From: Sinonovacula constricta
Lineage: Eukaryota; Mollusca; Bivalvia; Cardiida; Solecurtidae
Assembly: GCA_007844125.1 (NCBI GenBank)
Contig: CM017567.1
Coordinates: 6,712,170 to 6,776,169 of the forward strand
DNA: 64,000 bases
Direction of reading: 5' to 3'
A program made the position numbers and the translations under genes. Positions 49,496-62,800 of the stretch are shown here, in pieces (position 1 is the stretch's first letter; each line of letters starts with the position of its first letter). A model generated the notes under the pieces. It was not told the DNA's origin, did no database searches, and worked only from the letters and a program-made list of their open reading frames with translations.

Positions 49496-52400
49496 TTTAT
49501 ATTGAACGGAATTAAATACACAAACGTCTAAAGCAATCTTAAAGCAACTATTTCACGCAGCTAATAATTTTGAAAACCTCATACCGAAGTCGTGATGTAT
49601 ACATTGTCAATAATCATAACTCATGCATTCTCTTCTGGTGTTAGAACCATATGTCACATATTATTATAAAAGATCGTGGAAGCATCAATTACTAACAATG
49701 AAACTTTTGATAATTTACAATTACTTAATCCGTATAAAATAATAACATTTCATTTATACAGCATATGTATCACATATTGTAATGCTAAATTTATCGATAG
49801 CAATAAAATAAGGCGTACAAAACAGTAGGTGTAGCTCTCAACGTTAAACATTTTATTCAAATAAAAGTCAGAATGTTGCCCGACGACTATTATATAAATG
49901 AACAAAACAAGGCTAAGGTTAACACAAAAAAATGTATACAGTCATAAAACAACAGTAAAATTGTATCATTAATCGATTTCGTACAAAAATGAACGAACGA
50001 GCAAAAGAAAAACAAAAGAGATAAAAACATACACCAGAAAGAGTTTTCATGGTTAGTACAATGCACGAACTAAAACTGAACAATTTCATGTCTCAAGAGC
50101 AGCCCATCTTACTTCCTTGATAGGAACTAAACTGACTGAAGTTTGGAACAAGAAACAGACCTTTATGAAGAAGAATGATCAGCGGCATATATCTAAGGAG
50201 AAACCCCCCGTATTGTACACTTGTTGTCGATGTTATTATCCCGTTTCTTCTTTCTTATAAATCAACGATAGAATTTAAAAGACACATGGCAGCGTAATGG
50301 CAAATGACTGCTCAGGCATGATAAGAATGGCTATAATAAGCTTTTATATTGGCGTTTAGTACATATGAATGAAATTTTTTAGAAACAGTGATTTGCGCTC
50401 TCATCCAGACGGTCTTATTTCCCCATCTAATACGTAATGGTCCCTGTTGTGTCTCGGCTTACACTTTAAATTGTTATATGTTGTTAGAGACAATATATTT
50501 CTGGATAGAGCAGTTATATACTGTGTTATAATTAAGAGACAGAATGTCACAAGTGAATGAAGCCACCTGTTTATCAATGACACTATGGATTGACGGTAGT
50601 CTAGAACAGCGATATGGCTCTCGAATAGGAATCATGCTACACTCTTTGTTACGCTGAACAAAGCTCCCATGGAGCAGTTTTTGTCAACACCCTACGATGA
50701 TTGCCACGGACTAAGCTCTAAACGAAATGGAGTTGTTTACATGAAGATGTCCTATTATTGACGTTGTTTACATGAAGATGTCCCATTATTGGCGGATACA
50801 AGTCCCTAAAGCCGATAGAGCAACAGCTTGTACCGCATTTAGCTTCCACTGAGCACAGCTCCTGTTGGAAATTTATCCTGAGGGAACTTTATGCGGTGTA
50901 ACAATGCTCACTGCGGAAATAAATACATGTTGAGAATGATGCTTATTATTTAACCTTATTGCAGGTAAGTCGTGCTTTGAAAATGTATAAAATTTAATGA
51001 TTTCCTAGAGCCAATTAAGATAGCACATGATTTCATATGCAAATGTTCAGTAATTTATGTACATAATGTTTGTATGCGAAATGAAATCCTTTCTATATTA
51101 AGCAAAATATTCAGAACTTGGACACATATGTTTACTACATAAGTTTTTTAACCCTCCTTGACAGCAAACAAAAAATACAGATGCTCTTTTTATTAAAATA
51201 ATCCACATCTGAGATGAAAGAAATGTGCAGCGAGTACAGTAAGAAAGACAGTAGGAAATTTGATATGTTCTATCTAGAAAGCATAAACATCAAATCAAGT
51301 AAAAATAACCATCTATAGAAACACGAACAGTGTTAAAGTGCATCCATCACCAGATGAATATCTTCTATATTTCTGACTGTCAAAACATATTCAAGAAGCG
51401 TTTTGTGAGAAGCCGTAAGTATAGGAGGAATCAAGCACGAAGACAGTACGCTGACAAGCTTATTTCAATATGAATTATATGAAAGTCGCAAGTAAAGGGA
51501 ATTTGGTGAGAAACGTTGTCAGAAATATGAGACAGCTATCGTATTGCTGACATCGTTTCGTCAGGAAGGAACTTGGATGTACATCTAGGTCACTAAATTA
51601 ATAATTTAGGTGAACATATTTCATGTGTTTAAGTATAGTGTAAACATCTGAAGATAGTTTCTCCTGATTTTTAATTGGCAGATAACTCTAAAATGGTGGA
51701 CGAAGGGAGCTCGACGCGAAAGAGAGGAATGGCAGCTTTGTCTTTTCGGAAAGAAAAAAGATCATTAACTTGTAGGATGGACCTGCGCAAATCAGGAATT
51801 CACATCGGGTCCTACAAAGACCAACGACACCGTTTACATTCGGTGTGTTTAATGGAAATGCACGAAAGCGAAAGAAAGGTTTTAATTTAATATATAGTGC
51901 TTTGTTTGGGTTAATGTGAATAATAAACGTTATATTTTACTCGTTTTGAGCATTTAAACATTCGCACTACAAGATAATATAGGCTAACACACAGTTTCTC
52001 GCGACAAAAAAGGTCAATTCCGAAGCTATATATAACTTTAACATCTTAAAAATAATAGCATCTTAAATATTTGCATGAAAGACAATTGCTAGTATTGAAT
52101 ATCCGTGAGCATAAAATACACATCAAGCTTTATTTTAGAGACTAAAACCACCATACTTAATTGTATATCGCATCTTGAATGTGTGCATGAAAGAAAGTCA
52201 TTGAGATTACGTGTTTCCTAATGTAAATCAACATGGTTGTATAAAGATATCAAAACACCAGAACGCTGAATTGCGTTTTGCATGTTCAATATGTGCAGGA
52301 AGTGTAATTACCGAACCCGTATCATAAACTTATTAAACGGTATCATTGAAACATATCAAAAGCTAGACAATAAATGGTGGATCGCACCTTGTGTATGTAA

Positions 52401-53608
52401 GGAAATATATTGTTAAGATGAACCCCAACAGCTGTTATGGAATTATCCCTGATATTTTAGCTTCTTAAAAATTTAACGGGAGATACAAGGGCAAATTGAA
52501 AAAAATAACTGCCTATATCATATAAGGACAAAATTAAAAAAATAACTGCCTGTATCGTATCTATAAATAATCCCTATAAAGTATCTTAGTTACTTTCCTC
52601 ATTTATGTTAAAAACCTCCATACATTAAATGAGGGTTTTAATAAAATAGAAGATATTATCTTATATCTAAGGAAAGGAAACAAATCAAGACTTAGGGAGG
52701 TTTCTTAGTTTAAGTCACGTAAAATAATAATGATTCTTTCTAGACCCATGAACCGATACTGCGCTACAGCTGAAACCTTGGCTCAGTGACATTAGGACGC
52801 GAACATAAAATGAGTGTCATTTTAGGAAAAGCGCAATGACGCTAATTCCGAGTGTAGTTTTGTTAAATTAAGTTTGGATACTTATTTGTACCCATAGGAA
52901 TGCATTTATAATGGGTGTGAAAGATGACGGCATTATCCAATGTGTTCTGTTTGTGTCTCTGTACAGGATGCACTCCAAGAAAACCTCTGTTCGTAATGGA
53001 CCAAATGTGATACTCTGTAATGATTCATTACCAGTCTCTGCAATATGACCTTCATGAAGTATTTACGGCACAATCGTTAACATTTCGACACATTGGGAAT
53101 ATGCAAGAGAGAACCGACTCAAGACGGCCGAAATCTTGCACTAGTACCTCGGAGAAATTTGTCATAGACTACTTATGTCGCGACCGTTTTACTTCAAAAA
53201 AAAAAAGGCACTTTCAACGCAAAAGTATGCTATAGACATTAGGTTTCTTAACATAGTCCAAAGCAAAAACTATCATAAAGTATTTACAACTCAACAGTGA
53301 TAATTTCCATGTCCATTATAAATAAGATAGCAGGCATATGGCTATGACAAGTGTAGCCTAGTTTGCGTACATCCTAACAAGACATGCTATTATTGACCAT
53401 TTTCGACTGTCGTCAAACTGACATTAGATTCGTTGATAAAAGAAGACGGTTTACACACTCTAACAATGCTTTCGTTGTTTTTAAAAAAGAAAGGGGAATG
53501 GAGTTCATCAGAAAGGGTGGAACTGTTTATAAACCGCGACATAAGATGAGTAATTTAAAAAGCTTGAAGCAACAACGCAGGCCCAAACATCGTGTCCTTA
53601 TACTTATC
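49496..53608. other. AT-rich stretch without a recognised gene
   Basis: Short direct duplications lie near 50745-50795 (GTTTACATGAAGATGTCC twice) and 52490-52560 (AAAAAATAACTGCCT twice). Lys/Arg-rich open frames at 51675-51890, 53020-53235 and 53384-53611 have no recognised domain, start context or codon pattern. Confidence 0.5.
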
Positions 53609-53907
53609 TAGTGTTTCCACTAGCCCTTTACACCGTGGCGCTGCACCATGCCCTTTTTCTGTTGTACCACATTGCCCTTTGACTAGCAGCTGTGTGCCAT
53701 ACTGTCTTTATCTCACCGATGCCCCTAGTCTCTGATCTAACAGCTGAAAAAACTATATTGCAACAATTCTAAAGATGGTTCATAAAAATATTTGAAGACA
53801 CATACATACAAACACTTATATATGCCCTTTAAGTAGAACCTGTCGCACTTTAATCGCCCTTTTCTGGAAGAATACCACGCCCTTTTAGACGTCTGGGGGA
53901 AACACTA
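53609..53907. mobile_element. hAT-like non-autonomous element
   Basis: Begins TAGTGTTTCCACTAGCCC and ends CTGGGGGAAACACTA. The outer ten bases are exact inverted repeats. The TAGTGTTTCC terminus resembles the CAGTGTTTCC type of hAT elements. Repeated GCCCTTT motifs lie inside. An 8-bp target-site duplication is not evident, so the copy is old. No transposase. Confidence 0.55.
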
Positions 53908-54493
53908 TTACCCTGATACAGAAAACTAGTTCTCAAGTTTTTACAGCTATTTGCAATGGTTAATAAACCAATTGATAGAGACTGAGAAATAATGGTGAAG
54001 ACCCTGGTCAGACCTTGTCACAATTGGTCAAACACTAATCAAACACATATTTGTCGAGGTCTGCCCAAGTCATGCCCGGACATATATAAGCTGTTGAAGC
54101 TTCTAAACATAGAAGCTTCACCAGATGTTGCCAACATTCAAACGCCAGTCTAACACTTTAATTGCAATCTTCACAGATACACCATGTAATATCGAATTTG
54201 TATAACACTCAGTGAAGAAAACAGACTGTCGAATTTTAACGGAAGACGAGTAACATGTGACTTTGATACGTATTTGATATGGATTATTTATATACCAAAT
54301 GCCTACGAATACTGAACTTTAAAACACTATTTTCCTACCATTGCAATTCCCGTAGGATTACTATATTTGTACTTCGACCAAATAAAAATTTGCAAATCAA
54401 GTCACTTAGATTTATTTTACCCACATGCACCATTTCACAGCTAAATATCTATACCGTGCAACAATTTACGAAAATTAAATGAGAAGTAAAGTG

Positions 54494-54495
<2 letters not shown>

Positions 54496-54540
<45 letters not shown>

Positions 54541-54597
54541 GTTCTGCACAAGAGTTAAAATACAAAACACCCCCCCCCACACACACACACACACACG
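54496..54597. repeat. (GT)n-G18 and C9-(AC)n inverted low-complexity pair
   Basis: (GT)14 runs into 18 G (54524-54541). After a 28-bp spacer come 9 C (54570-54578) and (AC)9. The two halves are mutually complementary and could form a hairpin or an unusual G-rich structure. Confidence 0.9.
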
Positions 54598-54734
54598 CTA
54601 GCCATTATGGCCCCGATTTGCTTGCATCAGGACCCTGGATTTGATTATGTTTTAAAGTCTCATCACAAGACTAAATGTGCATAGCTGCCTCTTTGGCATC
54701 TTGTGAAATTATTTGTCAGCCAGAAACTTGTACA

Positions 54735-55420
54735 CAGTAACCCTTCAAGATTTCCATGCAGCCAAATATTCCAATAAAGTTGTGTGAGGATTAGGCCCAA
54801 TAGACTTTTAAAGTGTTCACATGGTTGTTCAATGACTTAACCAAGTTTCCTACATTTTGACCCTACGTAACATATGTAGATACATACACAGTTCAGATTT
54901 CATGCATTTAAACAATGTGATTAAGTTTTGTATATATTGTGCCAAAGATATGGCAATATGATATTGCAATAAATGTGACCTATATTCTTAGTGTTTTCGA
55001 GGATATAAACTTATTACAATTCTTCTGATCTAAAGTAACTAAGTAACTAACCCATCTTATATTTATGCAAAACTTTTGATTAAGTTTAAAGAAGATTTGA
55101 CATAAATGTAGTCTCTATGGTGTTGATAAAGTAATGATTTCATGCCAATAAATATTATGGAAAAGTTAGTGAAGTTTGGATCATAAAGGTAACTGCCAGG
55201 ATGTTAACAAGTTTTTTTTTCTACGATATGACCTAGTCACCTACGTTTGACCCCACGTGCCCTAGTTACGAACTACTCCAAAATTAAATGCAGACAACAT
55301 TCTTAAGTTGGTAAAGACTGAATCAAAACTGTAGCCTCTAGAATGTTCATAAAGACAATGTTTACACGTGGCGGTAACTGAAAAGCGCTTTTTGCTCACG
55401 TTGCGCACAGGTGAGCTAAC
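54735..55420 (+). repeat. Modular dispersed repeat, diverged copy
   Basis: Modules AGATTTCCATGCA, GTGAGGATTAGGCCCA, TGACCTAGTCACCTACG and TTTGACCCCACGTGCCC are followed by the family end CGCACAGGTGAGCTAAC. The start is unclear; the region from 54601 may belong to it. Confidence 0.7.
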
Positions 55421-55864
55421 AAACGGCAATAACTCCGTTAATGTAATATTTACCTTTTTGCACAAAAAATTATCAATATAAAAACATTCAAATATGAAAG
55501 CATTCCGATCAATAGACAATAAATTATCCGCTCAAGATACTTCTTAACAGACAGACAGCGCACATCATACCACAATACAGCATTTCGGTCAAATACAAAG
55601 GTAAAATGACAATGTTGGGTAACGTTAAAGGAAAAAAAAGCGTGTGAATTGGGTCAGATAAAATCGTGTTGAAGCTACGAGATAACAGGCGCGTGCCCTC
55701 AGTCATTCCAATTCACGAGAGATTTGTAAACATTCGTTTGCCAACAAAATGCATTTGGTCGAGTAAACATTGTAGTACGCTAGCCTCCATTGAGGAAAAT
55801 CTCTGTTAACAGTTAATGCAGATCTTGTTGTAAACGATAAGACGAGTATTTGTTTTCAAGTGAT
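55421..55864. other. Short stretch, no feature seen
   Basis: AT-rich sequence between the modular repeat and the large minisatellite. A possible hairpin-repeat piece lies near 55790-55830. Confidence 0.5.
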
Positions 55865-56514
55865 TTAATTGTTTATCGCCACCGCAACGCTAGCCTTGGA
55901 TTACAGCTTCGCTATACGAGCCGTTGTTTTTAGCCTCGCAATGCATATCTTTGTTTATTACAATGTAATGCAGGAAATTTGTTTTAGCCACGCAATGCAG
56001 CCCATGATTTGTACCGTCTAATGCAGGTCATTGGTTAAAGTCAAGCTTTGTAAGTCTTTGTTGATAGCCACAAATTGCAAGACTTTGTTTGTAGCCACGC
56101 AATGCCAGTCATTGTTTAAAGCCACACACTGCAAGTATTTGACTATAACCATGCAATGCAGGTCACTTTTATAGCCTCACATTGCAAGGCAAACAATGCA
56201 AGTCATTGTGTTAAGCTACAAATTGTTAGTCATTGTTTATAGCCACGCAATGCAAGTCATTGTTTATAGCCACAAATTGCAAGTCATTGTGTATAGCTAC
56301 AAATTCAAAGTCATTGTTTTTTGCCACGCAATGCAATTCATTGTTTATAGACACGCAATGCAGATCATTTCTACAGCCACACATTGCAAATAATTGTTTA
56401 TAACCACGCAATGCAGGGAATTGTTCATAATCACGCAATGCAAGCCCAGTATGTAGCCGGATAATGCAAGTCATTCTTATAACCATGTACTGCAAGCAAT
56501 TATTTACAGCCAGG
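55865..56514. repeat. Degenerate left edge of the large minisatellite, units of about 27 bp
   Basis: Units resemble TTTATAGCCACGCAATGCAA followed by GTCATTG but differ in many bases and in length. They are the oldest-looking part of the array. The minus-strand open frame (56226-56819) and the plus frame (56196-56393) are products of the 27-bp (nine-codon) period. Confidence 0.85.
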
Positions 56515-56840
56515 CAATGCAGGCTTATGTTTATATCTAGGCAGTGCAGGCTAGTACTTATATCCAGGCAATGCATGCTAGTGTTTATATCCAAACAATG
56601 CAGGCTAATGTTTATATCTAGGCAGTGCAGGCTAGTACTTATATCCAGGCAATGCATGCTAGTGTTTATATCCAAACAATGCAGGCTAATGTTTATATCT
56701 AGGCAGTGCAGGCTAGTACTTATATCCAGGCAATGCATGCTAGTGTTTATATCGAAACAATGCAGGCTAATGTTTATATCTAGGCAGTGCAGGCTAGTAC
56801 TTATATCCAGGCAATGCATGCTAGTGTTTATATCCAGGCA
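56515..56840. repeat. 81-bp higher-order block of the minisatellite
   Basis: Three 27-bp versions follow each other four times: TTTATATCTAGGCAGTGCAG, CTTATATCCAGGCAATGCAT and TTTATATCCAAACAATGCAG (each plus a CTAGT/CTAATG junction). Because 81 is a multiple of three, frames stay open on both strands (131 codons plus, part of 197 codons minus). Confidence 0.92.
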
Positions 56841-59800
56841 ATGCAGGCTAGTGTTTTAGCCAGGCAATGCAGGCTAGTGTTTTAACCAGGCAATGCAGGC
56901 TAGTGTTTATATCCAGGCAATGCAGGCTAGTGTTTTAGCCAGGCAATGCAGACTAGTGTTTTTGCCGGGCAATGCAGGCTAGTGTTTTAGCCAGGCAATG
57001 CAGACTAGTGTTTTAGCCAGGCAATGCAGGCTAGTGTTTTAGCCAGACAATGCAGGCTAGTGTTTTAGCCAGGCAATGCAGGCTAGTGTTTTAGCCAGGC
57101 AATGCAGGCTAGTGTTTTAGCCAAGCAATGCAGGCTAGTGTTTTAGCCGGGCAATGCAGGCTAGTGTTTTAGCCAGGCAATGCAGGCTAGTGTTTTAGCC
57201 GGGCAATGCCGGCTAGTGTTTTAGCCAGGCAATGCAGGCTAGTGTTTTAGCCAGGCAATGCAGGCTAGTGTTTTAACCAGGCAATGCAGGCTAGTGTTTT
57301 AACCAGGCAATGCAGGCTAGTGTTTTAGCCAGGCAATGCAGGCTAGTGTTTTAGCCGGGCAATGCAGGCTAGTGTTTTAGCCGGGCAATGCCGGCTAGTG
57401 TTTTAACCAGGCAATGCAAGCTAGTGTTTTAGCCAGGCAATGCAGGCTAGTGTTTTAACCAGACAATGCAGGCTAGTGTTTTAACCAGGCAATGCAGGCT
57501 AGTGTTTTAACCAGGCAATGCAAGCTAGTGTTTTAGCCGGGCAATGCAGGCTAGTGTTTTAGCCAGGCAATGCAAGCTAGTGTTTTAGCCGGGCAATGCA
57601 GGCTAGTGTTTTAGCCAGGCAATGCAGGCTAGTGTTTTAGCCAGGCAATGCAAGCTAGTGTTTTAGCCGGGCAATGCAGGCTAGTGTTTTAGCCAGGCAA
57701 TGCAGGCTAGTGTTTTAGCGAGGCAATGCAGGCTAGTGTTTTAACCAGGCAATGCAGGCTAGTGTTTTAACCAGGCAATGCAGGCTAGTGTTTTAGCCAG
57801 GCAATGCAGGCTAGTGTTTTAGCCAGGCAATGCAAGCTAGTGTTTTAGCCGGGCAATGCAGGCTAGTGTTTTAGCCGGGCAATGCCGGCTAGTGTTTTAA
57901 CCAGGCAATGCAAGCTAGTGTTTTAGCCAGGCAATGCAGGCTAGTGTTTTAACCAGGCAATGCAAGCTAGTGTTTTAGCCGGGCAATGCCGGCTAGTGTT
58001 TTAACCAGGCAATGCAAGCTAGTGTTTTAGCCGGGCAATGCCGGCTAGTGTTTTAACCAGGCAATGCAAGCTAGTGTTTTAACCAGGCAATGCCGGCTAG
58101 TGTTTTAACCAGGCAATGCAAGCTACTGTTTTAGCCGGGCAATGCCGGCTAGTGTTTTAACCAGGCAATGCAGACTAGTGTTTTAGCCAGGCAATGCAGG
58201 CTAGTGTTTTAGCCAGGCAATGCAGGCTAGTGTTTTAGCCAGGCAATGCAAGCTAGTGTTTTAGCCAGGCAATGCAGACTAGTGTTTTAGCCAGGCAATG
58301 CAAGCTAGTGTTTTAGCCAGGCAATGCAGACTAGTGTTTTAGCCGGGCAATGCAGGCTAGTGTTTTAGCCAGGCAATGCAAGCTAGTGTTTTAGCCGGGC
58401 AATGCAGGCTAGTGTTTTAGCCAGGCAATGCAAGCTAGTGTTTTAGCCGGGCAATGCAGGCTAGTGTTTTAGCCGGGCAATGTCGGCTAGTGTTTTAACC
58501 AGGCAATGCAAGCTAGTGTTTTAGCCAGGCAATGCAGGCTAGTGTTTTAGCCAGGCAATGCAGGCTAGTGTTTTAGCCAGGCAATGCAAGCTAGTGTTTT
58601 AGCCGGGCAATGCAGGCTAGTGTTTTAGCCGGGCAATGCCGGCTAGTGTTTTAACCAGGCAATGCAAGCTAGTGTTTTAGCCGGGCAATGCCGGCTAGTG
58701 TTTTAACCAGGCAATGCAAGCTAGTGTTTTAACCAGGCAATGCCGGCTAGTGTTTTAACCAGGCAATGCAAGCTAGTGTTTTAGCCGGGCAATGCCGGCT
58801 AGTGTTTTAACCAGGCAATGCAGACTAGTGTTTTAGCCAGGCAATGCAGGCTAGTGTTTTAGCCAGGCAATGCAGGCTAGTGTTTTAGCCAGGCAATGCA
58901 GGCTAGTGTTTTAGCCGGGCAATGCAGGCTAGTGTTTTAGCCGGGCAATGCAGGCTAGTGTTTTTGCCGGGCAAGGCAGGCTAGTGTTTTAGCCAGGCAA
59001 TGCAGACTAGTGTTTTAGCCAGGCAATGCAGGCTAGTGTTTTAGCCAGGCAATGCAGGCTAGTGTTTTAGCCAGGCAATGCAGACTAGTGTTTTATCCAG
59101 GCAGTGCAGGCTAGTGTTTTAGCCAGGCAATGCAGGCCAGTGTTTTAGCCAGGCAATGCAGACTAGTGTTTTAGCCAGGCAATGCAGGCCAGTGTTTTAG
59201 CCAGGCAATGCAGACTAGTGTTTTAACCAGGCAATGCAGGCTAGTGTTTTAGCCAGGCAATGCAGGCTAGTGTTTATATCCAGGCAATGCAGGCTAGTGT
59301 TTTAGCCAGGCAATGCAGGCTAGTGTTTTAGCCAGGCAGTGCAGGCTAGTGTTTTAGCCAGGCAATGCAGACTAGTGTTTATATCCAGGTAATGCAGGCT
59401 AGTGTTTATATCCAGGCAATGCAGGCTAGTGTTTATATCCAGGCAATGCAGACTAGTGCTTATATCCGGGCAATGCCGGCTAGTGTTTTAGCCAGACAAT
59501 GCAGGCTAGTGTTTTAGCCAGACAATGCCGGCTAGTGTTTTAGCCAGGCAATGCAGACTAGTGTTTTAGCCAGACAATGCAGGCTAGTGTTTATATCCAT
59601 GTAATGCAGGCTAGTGTTTTAGCCAGGCAATGCAAGCTAGTGTTTTAGCCAGGCAATGCAAGCTAGTGTTTTAGCCGGGCAATGCAAGCTAGTGTTTTAG
59701 CCGGGCAATGCAGGCTAGTGTTTTAGCCAGGCAATGCAGGCTACTGTTTTTGCCGGGCAATGCAGACTAGTGTTTTAGCCAGGCAATGCAGGCTAGTGTT

Positions 59801-62800
59801 TTAGCCGGGCAATGCAGGCTAGTACTTATATCCAGGCAATGCAGGCTAGTGTTTTAGCCAAGCAATGCAGACTAGTGTTTTAGCCAGGCAATGCCGGCTA
59901 GTGTTTATATCTAGGCAGTGCAGGCTAGTACTTATATCCAGGCAATGCAGGCTAGTGTTTATATCTAGGCAGTGCAGGCTAGTACTTATATCCAGGCAAT
60001 GCAGGCTAGTGTTTTAGCCAAGCAATGCAGACTAGTGTTTTAGCCAGACAATGCCGGCTAGTGTTTTAGCCAGGCAATGCAGGCTAGTGTTTTAGCCAGG
60101 CAATGCCGGCTAGTGTTTTAGCCAGGCAATGCAGGCTAGTGTTTAAGCCAGGCAATGCAGGCTAGTGTTTTAGCCAGGCAATGCAGACTAGTGTTTATAT
60201 CCAGGCAATGCAGGCTAGTGTTTTAGTCAGGCAATGCCGGCTAGTGTTTTAGCCTGGCAATGCAGGCTAGTGTTTTAGCCAGGCAATGCAGACTAGTGTT
60301 TTAGCCAGGCAATGCAGGCTAGTGTTTTAGCCAGGCAATGCAGGCTAGTGTTTTAGCCAGGCAATGCAGGCTAGTGTTTTAGCCAAGCAATGCAGACTAG
60401 TGTTTTAGCCAGGCAATGCAGGCTAGTGTTTTAGCCAAGCAATGCAGACTAGTGTTTTAGCCAGGCAATGCAGGCTAGTGTTTAGCCAGGCAATGCAGGC
60501 TAGTGTTTTAGCCAAGCAATGCAGACTAGTGTTTTTAGCCAGGCAATGCAGACTAGTGTTTTAGCCAGGCAATGCAGGCTAGTGTTTTAGCCGGGCAATG
60601 CAGGCTAGTGTTTTAGCCAGGCAATGCAGGCTAGTGTTTTAGCCGGGCAATGCAGGCTAGTGTTTTAGCCAGGCAATGCAGGCTAGTGTTTTAGCCAGGC
60701 AATGCCGGCTAGTGTTTTAGCCGGGCAATGCAGGCTAGTGTTTTAGCCGGGCAATGCAGGCTAGTGTTTTAGCCGGGCAGTGCAGGCTAGTGTTTTAGCC
60801 AGGCAATGCAGGCTAGTGTTTTAGCCAGGCAATGCAGGCTAGTGTTTTAGCCAGGCAATGCCGGCTAGTGTTTTAGCCAGGCAATGCAGGCTAGTGTTTT
60901 AGCCAGGCAATGCAGGCTAGTGTTTTAGCCAGGCAATGCCGGCTAGTGTTTTAGCCAGGCAATGCAGGCTAGTGTTTTAGCCAGGCAATGCAGGCTAGTG
61001 TTTTAGCCAGGCAATGCAGGCTAGTGTTTTAGCCAGGCAGTGCAGGCTAGTGTTTTAGCCAGGCAATGCAGACTAGTGTTTATATCCAGGTAATGCAGGC
61101 TAGTGTTTATATCCAGGCAATGCAGGCTAGTGTTTATATCCAGGCAATGCAGACTAGTGCTTATATCCAGGCAATGCCGGCTAGTGTTTTAGCCAGACAA
61201 TGCAGGCTAGTGTTTTAGCCAGACAATGCCGGCTAGTGTTTTAGCCAGCAATTGCAGATAGTGTTTTAGCCAGACAATGCAGGCTAGTGTTTATATCCAT
61301 GTAAGCAGGGCTAGTGTTTTAGCCAGGCAATTGCAAGCTAGTGTTTTAGCCAGGCAATGCAAGCTAGTGTTTTTAGCCGGGCAATGCAAGCTAGTGTTTT
61401 AGCCGGGCAATGCAGCTAGTGTTTTAGCCAGGCAATGCAGGCTACTGTTTTTGCCGGCAATGCAGACTAGTGTTTTAGCCAGGCAATGCAGGCTAGTGTT
61501 TTAGCCGGGCAATGCAGGCTAGTACTTATATCCAGGCAATGCAGGCTAGTGTTTTAGCCAAGCAATGCAGACTAGTGTTTTAGCCAGGCAATGCCGGCTA
61601 GTGTTTATATCTAGGCAGTGCAGGCTAGTACTTATATCCAGGCAATGCAGGCTAGTGTTTATATCTAGGCAGTGCAGGCTAGTACTTATATCCAGGCAAT
61701 GCAGGCTAGTGTTTTAGCCAAGCAATGCAGACTAGTGTTTTAGCCAGACAATGCCGGCTAGTGTTTAGCCAGGCAATGCAGGCTAGTGGTTTTAGCCAGG
61801 CATGCCCGGCTAGGGTTTAGCAGGCAATGCAGGCTAGTGTTTAAGCCAGGCAATGCAGGCTAGTGTTTTAGCCAGGCAATGCAGGACTAGTGTTTATATC
61901 CAGGCAATGCAGGCTAGTGTTTTAGTCAGGCAATGCCGGCTAGTGTTTTAGCCTGGCAATGCAGGCTAGTGTTTTAGCCAGGCAATGCAGACTAGTGTTT
62001 TAGCCAGGCAATGCAGGCTAGTGTTTTAGCCAGGCAATGCAGGCTAGTGTTTTAGCCAGGCAATGCAGGCTAGTGTTTTAGCCAAGCAATGCAGACTAGT
62101 GTTTTAGCCAGGCAATGCAGGCTAGTGTTTTAGCCAAGCAATGCAGACTAGTGTTTTAGCCAGGCAATGCAGGCTAGTGTTTTAGCCAGGCAATGCAGGC
62201 TAGTGTTTTAGCCAAGCAATGCAGACTAGTGTTTTAGCCAGGCAATGCAGACTAGTGTTTTAGCCAGGCAATGCAGGCTAGTGTTTTAGCCGGGCAATGC
62301 CGGCTAGTGTTTTAGCCAGGCAATGCAGGCTAGTGTTTTAGCCGGGCAATGCAGGCTAGTGTTTTAGCCAGGCAATGCAGGCTAGTGTTTTAGCCAGGCA
62401 ATGCCGGCTAGTGTTTTAGCCGGGCAATGCAGGCTAGTGTTTTAGCCGGGCAATGCAGGCTAGTGTTTTAGCCGGGCAGTGCAGGCTAGTGTTTTAGCCA
62501 GGCAATGCAGGCTAGTGTTTTAGCCAGGCAATGCAGGCTAGTGTTTTAGCCAGGCAATGCCGGCTAGTGTTTTAGCCAGGCAATGCAGGCTAGTGTTTTA
62601 GCCAGGCAATGCAGGCTAGTGTTTTAGCCAGGCAATGCCGGCTAGTGTTTTAGCCAGGCAATGCAGGCTAGTGTTTTAGCCAGGCAATGCAGGCTAGTGT
62701 TTTAGCCAGGCAATGCAGGCTAGTGTTTTAGCCGGGCAATGCAGGCTAGTGTTTTAGCCAGGCAATGCAGGCTAGTGTTTTAGCCAGGCAATGAAGACTA

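Noticed and set aside
51675..53611. Three Lys/Arg-rich plus-strand open frames (51675, 53020, 53384)
   Set aside because: Composition reflects A-rich DNA. No shared domain, no splice links and no promoter signal.
56226..56859. 197-codon minus and 131-codon plus repetitive open frames
   Set aside because: They exist only where the minisatellite unit is 27 bp (nine codons) and vanish where it becomes 26 bp. No start context or non-repeat domain.
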